Origin: Robiginitomaculum sp.
GTDB lineage: Bacteria > Pseudomonadota > Alphaproteobacteria > Caulobacterales > Maricaulaceae
Direction: 5' to 3'
DNA length: 64,000 bases
NCBI GenBank assembly: GCA_030949705.1
Contig: JAUZSF010000025.1
Coordinates: 1 to 64,000 of the forward strand
Shown piece by piece: positions 56,289 through 64,000 of the stretch (position 1 is the stretch's first letter; each line of letters opens with the position of its first letter). The notes under the pieces were generated by a model that searched no databases, was not told where the DNA came from, and saw nothing but the letters and a program-made list of their open reading frames with translations. A program made the translations under genes and the position numbers.

Positions 56289-58260
56289 ATGACAGCCTCG
56301 CAAAAAGATATGGCCAACGCCATTCGCGCACTTTCGATGGATGCGGTGCAACGCGCCAATTCCGGTCATCCGGGCATGCCCATGGGCATGGCAGATGTGG
56401 CCACAGTGCTTTTCAGCAAGTTTATGAAATTTGATGCCAAAGACCCCAACTGGGCCGACCGGGACCGCTTTGTGCTCTCGGCCGGGCATGGCTCCATGCT
56501 GCTTTATTCGCTGCTCTATCTGACCGGCACCGAAGGCTGGTCGCTGGAAGACCTTAAAGACTTTCGCAAGCTTGGTTCCAAAACCGCTGGTCACCCTGAA
56601 TACGGCCATGCGCCGGGCATTGAAACCACGACCGGGCCGTTGGGTCAGGGGCTGGCCACGGCTGTGGGCATGGCCATGGCTGAAAAAAATGCTGCGCGCC
56701 CGTTATGGCGAAGATCTGGTGGATCACACCACCTATGTGATTGCCGGGGATGGCTGCCTGATGGAAGGGGTTAGTCATGAAGCTGCCGGTCTGGCCGCGC
56801 GCCATGACCTCTCCAAGCTGATTGTGTTGTGGGATGACAATGACATCACCATTGACGGCGCGACCGAGATTGCGACCTGTGAAGACACGCTGGCTCGTTT
56901 CCAGGCCTATGGCTGGTCCGTTCGCCGGGTGGATGGCCACGATCCGGACGCGATCGAGGCCGCCATTGCCGCTGAGCAGCAAAGCGATCGACCATCATTG
57001 ATTGCCTGTAAAACTGTGATCGGTTTTGGCTCGCCCAATAAGGGCGGCACCTCTGGCGTGCACGGCGCGCCCTTGGGTGATGAGGAAATTGCGCTGGTGC
57101 GCGAAAAGCTGGGTTGGCCCTATGCGCCGTTTGAAATCCCGGACGCGATATTGGCAAGCTGGCGCGCTATTGGGGAACGCGGCGGCGTGGCCCGTGAAGA
57201 CTGGATGGAAAGGCTGGAAATTTCTACGCAATCCGAACGCTTTATCGAGGATATTGCCGGCACATTGCCCGCCGATTTTGATGCGACTGTGAATGAAATC
57301 AAGCACGACTTTGTCCGCGAAGGCAAAAAGATTGCCACCCGCATCACCTCCAAAATGACCCTGGACGGCCTGACCCAGGCAGTGCCGGCTATGGTGGGCG
57401 GCTCTGCCGATCTGACCGGCTCGAACGGTACCCTGGCCACGGGCATGACTCTGGTTACGCCCGATGATGCCAGCGGCAATTATATCGAATACGGCGTGCG
57501 CGAATTTGGCATGGCCGCGGCGATGAACGGCTTTGCCCTGCATGGCGGCTTCATCCCCTATGGCGGCACATTTTTGGTCTTTGCAGATTATATGCGCCCG
57601 GCCATTCGCCTGTCGGCATTGATGGGGGCGCGGGTGATTTATGTGATGACCCATGATTCCATCGGTCTTGGCGAAGACGGCCCCACCCACCAGCCGGTGG
57701 AAACGCTGGCTTCTTTGCGGGCGATCCCGAACTGTCTGGTTTTCCGCCCCGCCGACGGGGTGGAAACCGCCGAATGCTGGGCCTTGGCGCTGAAAGCCCA
57801 TGAGACGCCCTCTATCATGAGCCTGACGCGCCAGGGTCTGGTCCCGATCCGGGTGGAGCATACGGACGAAAATCTCAGCGCCAAAGGGGCCTATGTCCTC
57901 TTTGAACCCGATACCGGCCGCGATGTGACCTTGTTGGCCACCGGGTCCGAGGTCGAGATTGCGGTGGCGGCCTCGGACGCGCTGGCCAAGGAAGGCATTC
58001 GTGCCGCCGTGGTGTCCATGCCGTGTTTCGAACTGTTCGCCGCGCAAGATGCCGATTATCGCGCCCAGGTGCTGGGAACGGCACCGCGCGTAGGTATTGA
58101 AGCCGCCGTAAGCCAGGGTTGGGGGCGCTGGCTGGGCGAAAACAGCGCCTTTATCGGCATGGACGGTTTTGGTGCCTCGGCACCGGCCCCCGATCTTTAC
58201 AAACATTTTGGCATTACCGCCAAAGCCATGGCGGATGCCGCCAAGGCCTTAATTCCTTAA
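56289..58260 (+). CDS. tkt: Transketolase (one frameshift)
   Basis: Thiamine-diphosphate enzyme for sugar rearrangements of the Calvin and pentose-phosphate cycles. Features are [53 protein letters not shown], the ThDP motif [14 protein letters not shown]...DNDITIDG, and C-terminal [17 protein letters not shown] and [17 protein letters not shown]. The frame breaks at an A7 run (56683-56689); dropping one A joins MAEK to [16 protein letters not shown]. With that the protein has about 656 residues, the normal size. It lies 76 bp after prk and 12 bp before fba. Confidence 0.92.
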
Positions 58261-58272
58261 GGAGAGACCAAC

Positions 58273-59355
58273 ATGGCCCGCATTTCCCTTCGTCAACTGC
58301 TCGACCATGCCGCCGAGCACAGCTATGGCCTGCCGGCGTTCAATGTGAACAATATGGAGCAGATCCAGGCCATTATGGCCGCCGCTGCCGAGGTTGAAGC
58401 CCCGGTGATTTTGCAGGCCTCGAACGGGGCGCGCGGTTATGCGGGCGATGTGATGTTGCGCAAACTGATCGAAGGGGCCGAGGTGATGTATCCCAACATC
58501 CCGATTTGCGTGCACCAGGATCACGGCAATAACCAGCAAACCTGTTATTCGGCCATTCAAAACGGCTTTTCATCGGTGATGATGGATGGGTCCTTGGAGG
58601 CCGATGGCAAAACCCCGGCCTCTTACGAATATAATGTCGGCATTACTGGCGAGGTCACCGATGTCGCCCATAAGGTCGGCGTTTCGGTGGAAGGGGAGCT
58701 GGGTTGTCTTGGCTCTTTGGAAACCGGTGAAGGTGAAAAGGAAGACGGCCACGGCTTTGAAGGCAAATTGTCTCGCGACATGCTGCTCACCGATCCGGTA
58801 CAGGCCGCCGATTTTGTCGGGCAGACCCGGGTGGATGCGCTGGCCATTGCCATGGGCACATCCCACGGGGCGTACAAGTTTTCGCGCAAGCCCACCGGCG
58901 ATATTCTGGCCATGGATGTGGTCAAGGCCATTCATGCCCGTTTGCCCGATACACATCTGGTGATGCACGGCTCGTCCTCGGTACCGCAGGAATTACAGGA
59001 TATTATCAACGCCAATGGTGGCGATATGCCCCAGACTTACGGCGTGCCGGTCGAGGAAATTCTGGAAGGCGTTAAATACGGCGTTCGCAAGGTGAATATC
59101 GACACTGATTTACGCCTGGCGGCCACCGGACAGGTGCGCAAAGTTCTTACCAATGACAAGGCGCAATTTGATCCGCGCAAATATCTTAAACCTGCCCGCG
59201 AGGCCATGCAGGCCTTGTGCAAGCTCCGCTATGAACAATTTGGTGCGGCCGGGCAGGCGGGCAAGATCAAACCCATCACCCTGGCCGACATGGCCGTGCG
59301 CTATGCCAGCGGGGAATTGGACCCGGTGGTTTCAAAAGAAGGAGTGGCGGCATGA
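58273..59355 (+). CDS. fba: Fructose-bisphosphate aldolase, class II (Calvin-cycle type)
   Basis: A 360-residue zinc aldolase: [36 protein letters not shown] (metal His), [32 protein letters not shown]-like [16 protein letters not shown], and [20 protein letters not shown]. Length and the C-terminal extension match the subtype found in cbb operons. It condenses DHAP with GAP or erythrose-4-phosphate. AGGAG precedes it, and its stop overlaps the cbbL start by ATGA. Confidence 0.95.
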   Translation: MARISLRQLLDHAAEHSYGLPAFNVNNMEQIQAIMAAAAEVEAPVILQASNGARGYAGDVMLRKLIEGAEVMYPNIPICVHQDHGNNQQTCYSAIQNGFSSVMMDGSLEADGKTPASYEYNVGITGEVTDVAHKVGVSVEGELGCLGSLETGEGEKEDGHGFEGKLSRDMLLTDPVQAADFVGQTRVDALAIAMGTSHGAYKFSRKPTGDILAMDVVKAIHARLPDTHLVMHGSSSVPQELQDIINANGGDMPQTYGVPVEEILEGVKYGVRKVNIDTDLRLAATGQVRKVLTNDKAQFDPRKYLKPAREAMQALCKLRYEQFGAAGQAGKIKPITLADMAVRYASGELDPVVSKEGVAA

Positions 59356-60770
59356 GCACGAAAACCTATGACGCAGGCGTCAAGGATTACCGGCTGACAT
59401 ACTGGGATCCTAATTACACACCAAAAGAAACCGACCTTCTGGCGTGTTTTAAAATCACCGCCCAGGACGGCGTAGATCGTGAAGAGGCCGCGGCGGCGGT
59501 TTGTGCCGAAAGCTCAACCGGCACCTGGACCACCGTATGGACCGATCATTTCACCGATATGGACCATTACAAAGGCCGCGCCTATCGCATCGAAGACGTG
59601 CCGGGCGATGATACGTGTTTTTACGCCTTTATTGCCTATCCCATTGACCTGTTCGAGGAAGGCTCGATCACCAATGTGCTGACCTCTTTGGTGGGCAATG
59701 TGTTTGGCTTTAAGGCCATTCGGGCGCTGCGTCTGGAGGATATTCGCTTCCCGCTGGCCTATGTCATGACCTGTGGCGGTCCGCCCAACGGGATTAATGT
59801 CGAACGTGACATTATGAACAAATATGGCCGCCCCATGCTGGGCTGTACCATCAAGCCAAAGCTGGGCTTGTCTGGCAAAAACTATGGCCGGGCGGTGTAT
59901 GAGGCCCTGCGCGGCGGTCTGGATTTCACCAAGGATGATGAAAACGTCAATTCCCAACCCTTCATGCGGTGGAAGCAACGCTTTGATTTTGTTGCCGAAG
60001 GTCTCAACCAGGCGGAGGATGAGACCGGCGAGCGCAAGGGGCATTATCTGAATGTCACCGGGCCAACCATGGAAGACACCTATGAGCGCGCCGAATATGC
60101 CAAATCCCTGGGCATGCGCATTATCATGCACGATTTTTTCACCGCTGGTTTTACCGCCAACACGTCGTTGGCCAACTGGTGTCGCGATAATGGCATGTTA
60201 TTGCACATTCACCGGGCCATGCACGCGGTGGTGGACCGCAACCCCTATCACGGCATTCATTTTCGCGTGCTGACCAAATGTCTGCGCCTTTCTGGCGGCG
60301 ATCATTTGCACTCAGGGACAGTTGTGGGCAAGCTGGAAGGCGATCGCGAGGCCACCTTGGGCTGGGTCGATCTGATGCGCGACAGCTTCATCCCGGAAAA
60401 CCGCAAGCGCGGCCTGTTCTTTGATCAGGATTACGGCACCATGCCTGGCATGTTGCCGGTGGCATCGGGCGGTATTCACGTCTGGCACATGCCGGCACTG
60501 ACCGCCATTTTTGGCGATCAGGCGGTGTTCCAGTTTGGTGGCGGCACCTTGGGCCACCCGTGGGGCAATGCCTATGGCGCCGAGGCCAACCGCGTGGCGC
60601 TGGAGGCCTGCGTTATGGCGCGCAATGAAGGCAAAAACCTGGAGGCTGAGGGCAAGGATGTGTTGCTGAACGCGGCCAAACATAGCCCGGCGCTCGGCGC
60701 AGCGCTTGAGACCTGGAAAGAGATCAAATTTGAATTTGATACGGTCGATAAACTGGATGCAGGGGCTTAA
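59352..60770 (+). CDS. cbbL: RuBisCO large subunit, form IA (green type)
   Basis: A 472-residue RuBisCO large chain, carboxylating ribulose bisphosphate. The N-terminus [20 protein letters not shown] and [20 protein letters not shown] match the form IA lineage rather than the red-type IC more usual in Alphaproteobacteria. Catalytic parts are [20 protein letters not shown] (active-site Lys), [19 protein letters not shown] (carbamylated Lys), [22 protein letters not shown] and [14 protein letters not shown]. All active-site residues are present. Its start overlaps fba. No activase (CbbX, CbbQ/O) or carboxysome gene is nearby. Confidence 0.97.
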   Translation: MSTKTYDAGVKDYRLTYWDPNYTPKETDLLACFKITAQDGVDREEAAAAVCAESSTGTWTTVWTDHFTDMDHYKGRAYRIEDVPGDDTCFYAFIAYPIDLFEEGSITNVLTSLVGNVFGFKAIRALRLEDIRFPLAYVMTCGGPPNGINVERDIMNKYGRPMLGCTIKPKLGLSGKNYGRAVYEALRGGLDFTKDDENVNSQPFMRWKQRFDFVAEGLNQAEDETGERKGHYLNVTGPTMEDTYERAEYAKSLGMRIIMHDFFTAGFTANTSLANWCRDNGMLLHIHRAMHAVVDRNPYHGIHFRVLTKCLRLSGGDHLHSGTVVGKLEGDREATLGWVDLMRDSFIPENRKRGLFFDQDYGTMPGMLPVASGGIHVWHMPALTAIFGDQAVFQFGGGTLGHPWGNAYGAEANRVALEACVMARNEGKNLEAEGKDVLLNAAKHSPALGAALETWKEIKFEFDTVDKLDAGA

Positions 60771-60781
60771 GGAGAAAGATC

Positions 60782-61138
60782 ATGGATATGACCATTCAAA
60801 ACCATCCCTCACGGTTGGATAACCCGCAAAGTCTCAAATTCGAGACGTTTTCATACCTGCCGCCAATGAGCGAGACACAGATTATCGCACAAATTGAATA
60901 TTGCTTCTCCCAGGACTGGGATTGCGCGGTGGAATACGCGGAACTGGAACGTTCCATGGACGATTACTGGTATATGTGGAAATTACCGCTGTTTGGGGAA
61001 CGCGATGCCAAAAAGATCGTGCAGGCGTTAAACGATTGCCGCGATGCGCAACCGGATTGTCTTGTGCGCCTGGTGGCCTATGACCGCAAACGCCAAAGCC
61101 GGGGCATGCAGTTTGTGGTCCACAAAGGCGGGCTGTAA
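60782..61138 (+). CDS. cbbS: RuBisCO small subunit
   Basis: A 118-residue small chain that caps the L8S8 complex. It has LKFETFSYLPPMSETQIIAQ, YCFSQDWDCAVEYAE, YWYMWKLPLFGERDAKKIVQ and CLVRLVAYDRKRQSRGM. This matches the form IA small subunit. It lies 11 bp after cbbL with AGGAG upstream, so the two are made together. It is followed by repeat DNA, then rpe. Confidence 0.96.
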   Translation: MDMTIQNHPSRLDNPQSLKFETFSYLPPMSETQIIAQIEYCFSQDWDCAVEYAELERSMDDYWYMWKLPLFGERDAKKIVQALNDCRDAQPDCLVRLVAYDRKRQSRGMQFVVHKGGL

Positions 61139-61210
61139 CGTGTTCCTTCTCCCATGGGGGAAGGTTAGGATGAGGGGCTTGTGAAGTGCAAGGTTTAACA
61201 CATTTAAGCT

Positions 61211-61286
61211 GTCATTACCGGGCCTGTCCCGGTAATCCAGAAAACCGCCGATAGAACTGGATTGCCCGGATAAACCGGGCAATGAC
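61211..61286. repeat. Palindromic repeat with CATTACCGGG arms
   Basis: GTCATTACCGGGCCTGTCCC...GGGTAAACCGGGCAATGAC forms a long imperfect inverted repeat (outer arms GTCATT / AATGAC) with inner GATTGCCCGG and CCGGTAATCC. Repeats of this kind are scattered between genes in many Alphaproteobacteria. It separates cbbS from rpe and may act as a weak terminator. Confidence 0.65.
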
Positions 61287-61310
61287 AATGTGAGATAAAG
61301 GGCAAAAACA

Positions 61311-61976
61311 ATGACCAAAGACATTATCATCTCCCCCTCTATCCTGTCGGCGGATTTCGCTCGTTTGGGCGAGGAAGTGGCCGCCATTGATGCCGCCGGG
61401 GCAGACTGGATCCATGTGGATGTGATGGACGGTCATTTTGTGCCCAATATCACCATTGGCCCGGACGTGGTGGCGGCGCTGCGCCCCCATTCAAAGAAAA
61501 TCTTTGATGTGCATTTGATGATCGCGCCCTATGAGCCATATCTGGAAGCCTTCGCCAAGGCCGGATCAGACTATATCACCATCCATGCGGAGGCCGGCGT
61601 ACATCTGGACCGGGGCCTGCAAGTCATTAAAAGCCTTGGTAAAAAGGCGGGCGTATCGTTAAACCCCGCCACGCCGGTCAGCGTTCTGGAAAACGTGCTG
61701 GACAAGCTGGACCTTGTCCTGCTGATGAGCGTAAATCCCGGCTTTGGCGGGCAGAGTTTCATCCCGCAAAGCATCGAAAAGGTGAAACAGCTCAAAGCCC
61801 TGATCGGTGACCGGGATGTTATTATCGAGCTGGATGGCGGCATCAAGCCCGCCACGGCACCCGCCGTTGTGGCCGCCGGTGCCACAGCATTGGTCGCTGG
61901 CTCCGCCGTCTTTGCCGGTGGTACGCCCGCCCATTACGCCGCCAATATTGCGGCCATCCGCGATAGTGTAAAATAG
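61311..61976 (+). CDS. rpe: Ribulose-phosphate 3-epimerase
   Basis: A 221-residue TIM-barrel enzyme exchanging xylulose-5- and ribulose-5-phosphate. Motifs: [66 protein letters not shown] and [19 protein letters not shown]. This gives substrate for phosphoribulokinase, so it is likely part of the same regulon. It is 172 bp after cbbS, with repeat DNA between. Confidence 0.95.
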   Translation: MTKDIIISPSILSADFARLGEEVAAIDAAGADWIHVDVMDGHFVPNITIGPDVVAALRPHSKKIFDVHLMIAPYEPYLEAFAKAGSDYITIHAEAGVHLDRGLQVIKSLGKKAGVSLNPATPVSVLENVLDKLDLVLLMSVNPGFGGQSFIPQSIEKVKQLKALIGDRDVIIELDGGIKPATAPAVVAAGATALVAGSAVFAGGTPAHYAANIAAIRDSVK

Positions 61977-61994
61977 GCAAAGGGGCATAATCAC

Positions 61995-62549
61995 ATGGCC
62001 CTGATGCATACCCCCATTTGTGATTTTGGCTGGCAGGCCCCGGACTTTGACCTGCCGGACACGGATGGCGAAATCCATACTCTGCAAACCTTACGCGGGC
62101 CAAAGGGCCTGCTCCTCATGTTCATCTGCAATCATTGTCCCTATGTGCTGGCCATCATTGACCGGCTGGTGCGCGAGGCAAAGGCGGTGCAGGGGCTTGG
62201 CGTGGGCGTGGCCGCGATCATGCCCAATGACTGGACGGTCTATCCCGCCGATGCGCCGGACAAAATGGCCGCCTTTGCCAGGAAAAACGGTTTCACCTTT
62301 CCCTATCTGATTGATGCAGAGCAAAGCGTAGCCCGCGCCTATGACGCGGTGTGTACACCAGATTTTTTTGGCTTTGATGCGGATTTAGGTTTGCAATACC
62401 GGGGCAGGTTGGACGCATCCGGGCGCAATGCTGCATCCCCTGACGCCCGGCGCGAGCTTTATGAAGCCATGCAAATGATTGCAGCGGGGCAGGGCGGTCC
62501 ACGCAATCAAACCTCGTCCATGGGTTGCTCGATCAAATGGATGGCGTGA
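61995..62549 (+). CDS. Thioredoxin-family protein (AhpC/TSA-like)
   Basis: A 184-residue protein with an AhpC/TSA-type fold: GWQAPDFDLPDTDGEIHTL, then FICNHCPYVLAIIDRLV with a CNHC pair, AYDAVCTPDFFGFDADLGLQYRG split as AVCTPDFFGFD and YRGRLDA. This CNHCPYV family is common beside metabolic operons; a thiol redox role is likely but unproven. It starts 18 bp after rpe. The C-terminus ends GCSIKW, another frequent mark of the family. Confidence 0.85.
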   Translation: MALMHTPICDFGWQAPDFDLPDTDGEIHTLQTLRGPKGLLLMFICNHCPYVLAIIDRLVREAKAVQGLGVGVAAIMPNDWTVYPADAPDKMAAFARKNGFTFPYLIDAEQSVARAYDAVCTPDFFGFDADLGLQYRGRLDASGRNAASPDARRELYEAMQMIAAGQGGPRNQTSSMGCSIKWMA

Positions 62550-62574
62550 GGGGCAGGGCAGTGCTATTCTCACT

Positions 62575-62668
62575 TCGTCGTCCTCCGGCTTGACCGGAGG
62601 ACCTATCACGACTCTCGCTTGTCTTCTTCATGGGGAATGGACCCTCCGGTCAAGCCGGAGGGCGACGA
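62575..62668. repeat. 94-bp inverted repeat with CCTCCGGCTTGACCGGAGG arms
   Basis: Left arm TCGTCGTCCTCCGGC, right arm GCCGGAGGGCGACGA, with one mismatch in about 26 bp; each arm is itself a small hairpin. This looks like a mobile or structural intergenic element (MITE- or BIME-like). It lies between the thioredoxin gene and the rlmB remnant. Confidence 0.75.
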
Positions 62669-62684
62669 GATTAACAATAGAGCC

Positions 62685-62735
62685 TTACCCCCGACCCGCC
62701 TCATAAAGCGCGATGGCGGTGGAGACGTTCAAGTA
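62685..62735 (-). pseudogene. 3'-end remnant of the RlmB-type methyltransferase gene
   Basis: The minus strand reads LNVSTAIALYEAGRG and a stop, matching the end of the gene at 63688 (LNVSTAAAIALYEAKRG) at DNA level with a 6-bp deletion. The remainder of that gene is absent here. With 63688-63743 it brackets a roughly 950-bp islet. Confidence 0.8.
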
Positions 62736-62744
62736 GGAAAAAAG

Positions 62745-63506
62745 TTAGATGCAACACCCGCCGCCTGGACAGTTTGTCTCATCTGAACAACAAAGTGCGC
62801 TACTCCAGCAACACGTAAGACAGCCATCACTACAACATTGCTTGATTTCAACATTATGTCCTTGAGGTTTGGACCTATTGTCGGGTGAAGTTTGAGTTTG
62901 CGCAGAGCATTTGCTTTTTGCCCGGCGTATTTGATCTTGTGTTAATGCTATAGGAAAAGCAGAAATATCCAAGCCGATTTCTTTTAGAAACTCATTGTCG
63001 TTATTACCTGTTGGCACGGCCTTGAAAGCAAGTGATGAAACATCTGTCTTAACTTGTAACTGTTGGCCATTCGTCTCAATGATGCCAGCGGGTGATGCAA
63101 TTTTCTGCCATTGACTGACAGGCTGGCCAAGGGTTTCTGGTAAATACAGATCCGCTTGCACAAAAATTGTCTCGGTAAACGAGGTCTGCAAGGACAAGTC
63201 CGGGAACCGGTTTCGAATTTCAGCACCATCTAAAAGCGTAATCCTGATCTTGTAGGAGTATTTTGAGTCAGGTTTGTTGGAAATTATGTCGCCACTTCCA
63301 GCGGTCATGGTAATTTGAGGGGTTGCAGTGATTTTGCCATTCTGGTGGATCGCCATGCGCACATTATAAGCTTGGGTGGAAGAACCCTGACTGTTTCGAA
63401 CGGGGTCAAGCTTGCTTTCGTTCGTTAAAGTCTGGCCATAGGCGTTAACAACCATTAGGTACAAAGTTAGCACTAATAGCGACGTCCAATTGATAGCTAA
63501 CTTCAT
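62745..63506 (-). CDS. Secreted protein with a cysteine-rich C-terminal tail, function unknown
   Basis: A 253-residue protein with a signal peptide (cleavage near VNAYG-QT). Residues about 50-190 look beta-rich, with TPQITMTAGSGD and YSYKIRITLLDGAE, and contain no Cys. The last 55 residues hold 11 Cys, many paired: KQCCSDGC, TCCWSSALCC, NCPGGGCCI. I recognise no family; a metal-binding, disulfide-stapled or maturation-substrate tail are all possible. It is AT-richer than its flanks, sits alone in an islet between two rlmB 3' ends, and is likely acquired. The ATG 63506 gives a clean signal peptide. Confidence 0.7.
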   Translation of the reverse strand: MKLAINWTSLLVLTLYLMVVNAYGQTLTNESKLDPVRNSQGSSTQAYNVRMAIHQNGKITATPQITMTAGSGDIISNKPDSKYSYKIRITLLDGAEIRNRFPDLSLQTSFTETIFVQADLYLPETLGQPVSQWQKIASPAGIIETNGQQLQVKTDVSSLAFKAVPTGNNDNEFLKEIGLDISAFPIALTQDQIRRAKSKCSAQTQTSPDNRSKPQGHNVEIKQCCSDGCLTCCWSSALCCSDETNCPGGGCCI

Positions 63507-63687
63507 GACGATTGCCTTTGTGTATAATAGTTGTTACTAATCAGTGTTAAGAAGTATAATGTGTCATTATAAATTGTCAATTATCTTGTAATTTGTCTGG
63601 CAATTGGATATTTATGTGTTGTTTATACATAACATATGGTTTAATAACGCGTTGTGCTTGCGTTCTTTCTCCCCGGGGGAGAGGGAA
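63507..63687. other. AT-rich intergenic stretch upstream of the Cys-rich gene
   Basis: 181 bp, strongly AT-rich near 63520-63650, with possible -10-like sequence but no clear dyad. Its right end holds a CTCCCCGGGGGAGAG palindrome of the dispersed repeat family. I see no gene. Confidence 0.4.
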
Positions 63688-64000
63688 CTACCCCCGCTTT
63701 GCCTCATAAAGCGCGATGGCGGCGGCGGTGGAGACGTTCAGGCTTTCCATGTCTTTGCTAATGGGGATGCGGGCCAGTTGATCGCAATGCTTGGCGACAT
63801 TGGGACGCAGGCCCTTGCCTTCGGACCCCAGCACCAGACACACCTTGTTGGCCCCATTTAGTGCTTGACCGATGGTGGTGCGGGTTTCCCCGGCCAGGCC
63901 AATGCTGAACCAGCCTGCTTTGGCCAGATCCTCCAGCGTGCGTGAAAGATTGACCACGCCATAATTAGCCACGGTCTCCAAAGCGCCGGTGGCGGCCTTG
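63688..64000 (-). CDS. rlmB: 23S rRNA 2'-O-methyltransferase of the SPOUT/TrmH family (N-terminus beyond window)
   Basis: The last 104 or so residues of an RlmB-type enzyme, which methylates the ribose of G2251 in 23S rRNA using SAM. The knot motifs are CLVLGSEGKGLRPNV (motif 2) and LNVSTAAAIALYE (motif 3, with the usual NxS). VNLSRTLEDLAKAGWF is the strand before. The reading frame runs to the window edge without stop, so the rest lies outside. A second copy of its last 17 codons is at 62685, on the far side of the Cys-rich gene. Confidence 0.88.
   Translation of the reverse strand, partial: KAATGALETVANYGVVNLSRTLEDLAKAGWFSIGLAGETRTTIGQALNGANKVCLVLGSEGKGLRPNVAKHCDQLARIPISKDMESLNVSTAAAIALYEAKRG
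63689..63743. repeat. Direct repeat of the rlmB 3' end (partner 62685-62735)
   Basis: TACCCCCG, then GCCTCATAAAGCGCGATGGC and GTGGAGACGTTCA are shared with the copy at 62685, with 6 bp extra here. It lies in the intact gene. The repeats look like the two borders left when DNA inserts at a gene's 3' end. Confidence 0.75.

Noticed and set aside
56995-58206. 403-codon ORF on the minus strand
   Set aside because: It is antisense to transketolase, with no recognisable domain.

Overview
The window looks like an alphaproteobacterial chromosome. The gene content fits that class: a short zinc-finger gene of the alphaproteobacterial NDUFS6-like type, class II FBPase and proteobacterial phosphoribulokinase next to form I RuBisCO, a DUF3604/PpiC/HupE operon, hut genes using the formylglutamate branch, many TonB-receptor-type genes, and GC-rich codon use. 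I cannot name the genus. Several conserved genes (ABC ATPase, hutH, glmS, transketolase, a pilus/VWA gene and a secreted protein) carry single-base indels, nearly all in or next to short homopolymers. Sequencing or assembly error is the simplest reading, so I annotate the corrected product and state where the frame breaks.

Region by region. 1-3.4 kb: the start of an alkyl-DHAP-synthase-like flavoprotein (cut by the edge), an IS3 remnant, tRNA-Arg(CCG), an ABC ATPase and a small zinc-finger protein. 3.4-7.7 kb: a patch reworked by an IS6-family element. One complete copy (6907-7712) and two end fragments lie in the same orientation, each abutting a truncated gene or repeat. A dipeptidase/RidA/RidA operon of exported proteins lies between them. 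7.7-19.7 kb: an accessory island, visibly AT-richer over much of its left half, with a DUF4143 ATPase, a TetR regulator with clear operators, a TonB receptor, two alpha/beta hydrolases and a DUF1214/DUF1254 pair, then a LysR/cupin/small membrane protein group and a broken secreted-protein gene. A roughly 160 bp repeat next to tRNA-Ser(GCT) recurs at the left border of this region, next to the IS6 copy.

20-24 kb: a polyprenyl-phosphate sugar transferase, a sulfotransferase and a membrane thioredoxin-like protein. 24-28.8 kb: tyrosine degradation (maleylacetoacetate isomerase, HPPD, fumarylacetoacetase, MarR regulator) with a PhyH dioxygenase and a VOC protein inside, and a shared operator-like motif. 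28.8-38 kb: a full histidine-utilisation set (hutF, hutI, hutH, hutG, hutU) that runs through formylglutamate, interrupted by a hybrid histidine kinase. 38.7-41.6 kb: arabinose-5-phosphate isomerase and GlmS, both feeding envelope sugars. 41.7-46 kb: the HupE/PpiC/DUF3604 operon. 46-51 kb: isovaleryl-CoA dehydrogenase, a Tad-type VWA protein with an extreme Lys then Asp/His/Asn tract, a membrane-anchored GH24 lysozyme and a DUF805 protein.

51.6-62 kb: formate-tetrahydrofolate ligase, then a Calvin-cycle operon: a response regulator, glpX, prk, tkt, fba, cbbL, cbbS and rpe, followed by a thioredoxin-like gene. Together these regenerate ribulose bisphosphate and fix CO2 with a form IA (green-type) RuBisCO. 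62.5-64 kb: palindromic repeats, then a small islet holding one secreted protein with a very cysteine-rich tail. The islet is bracketed by two copies of the 3' end of an rRNA methyltransferase gene. No rRNA gene or CRISPR array is visible.
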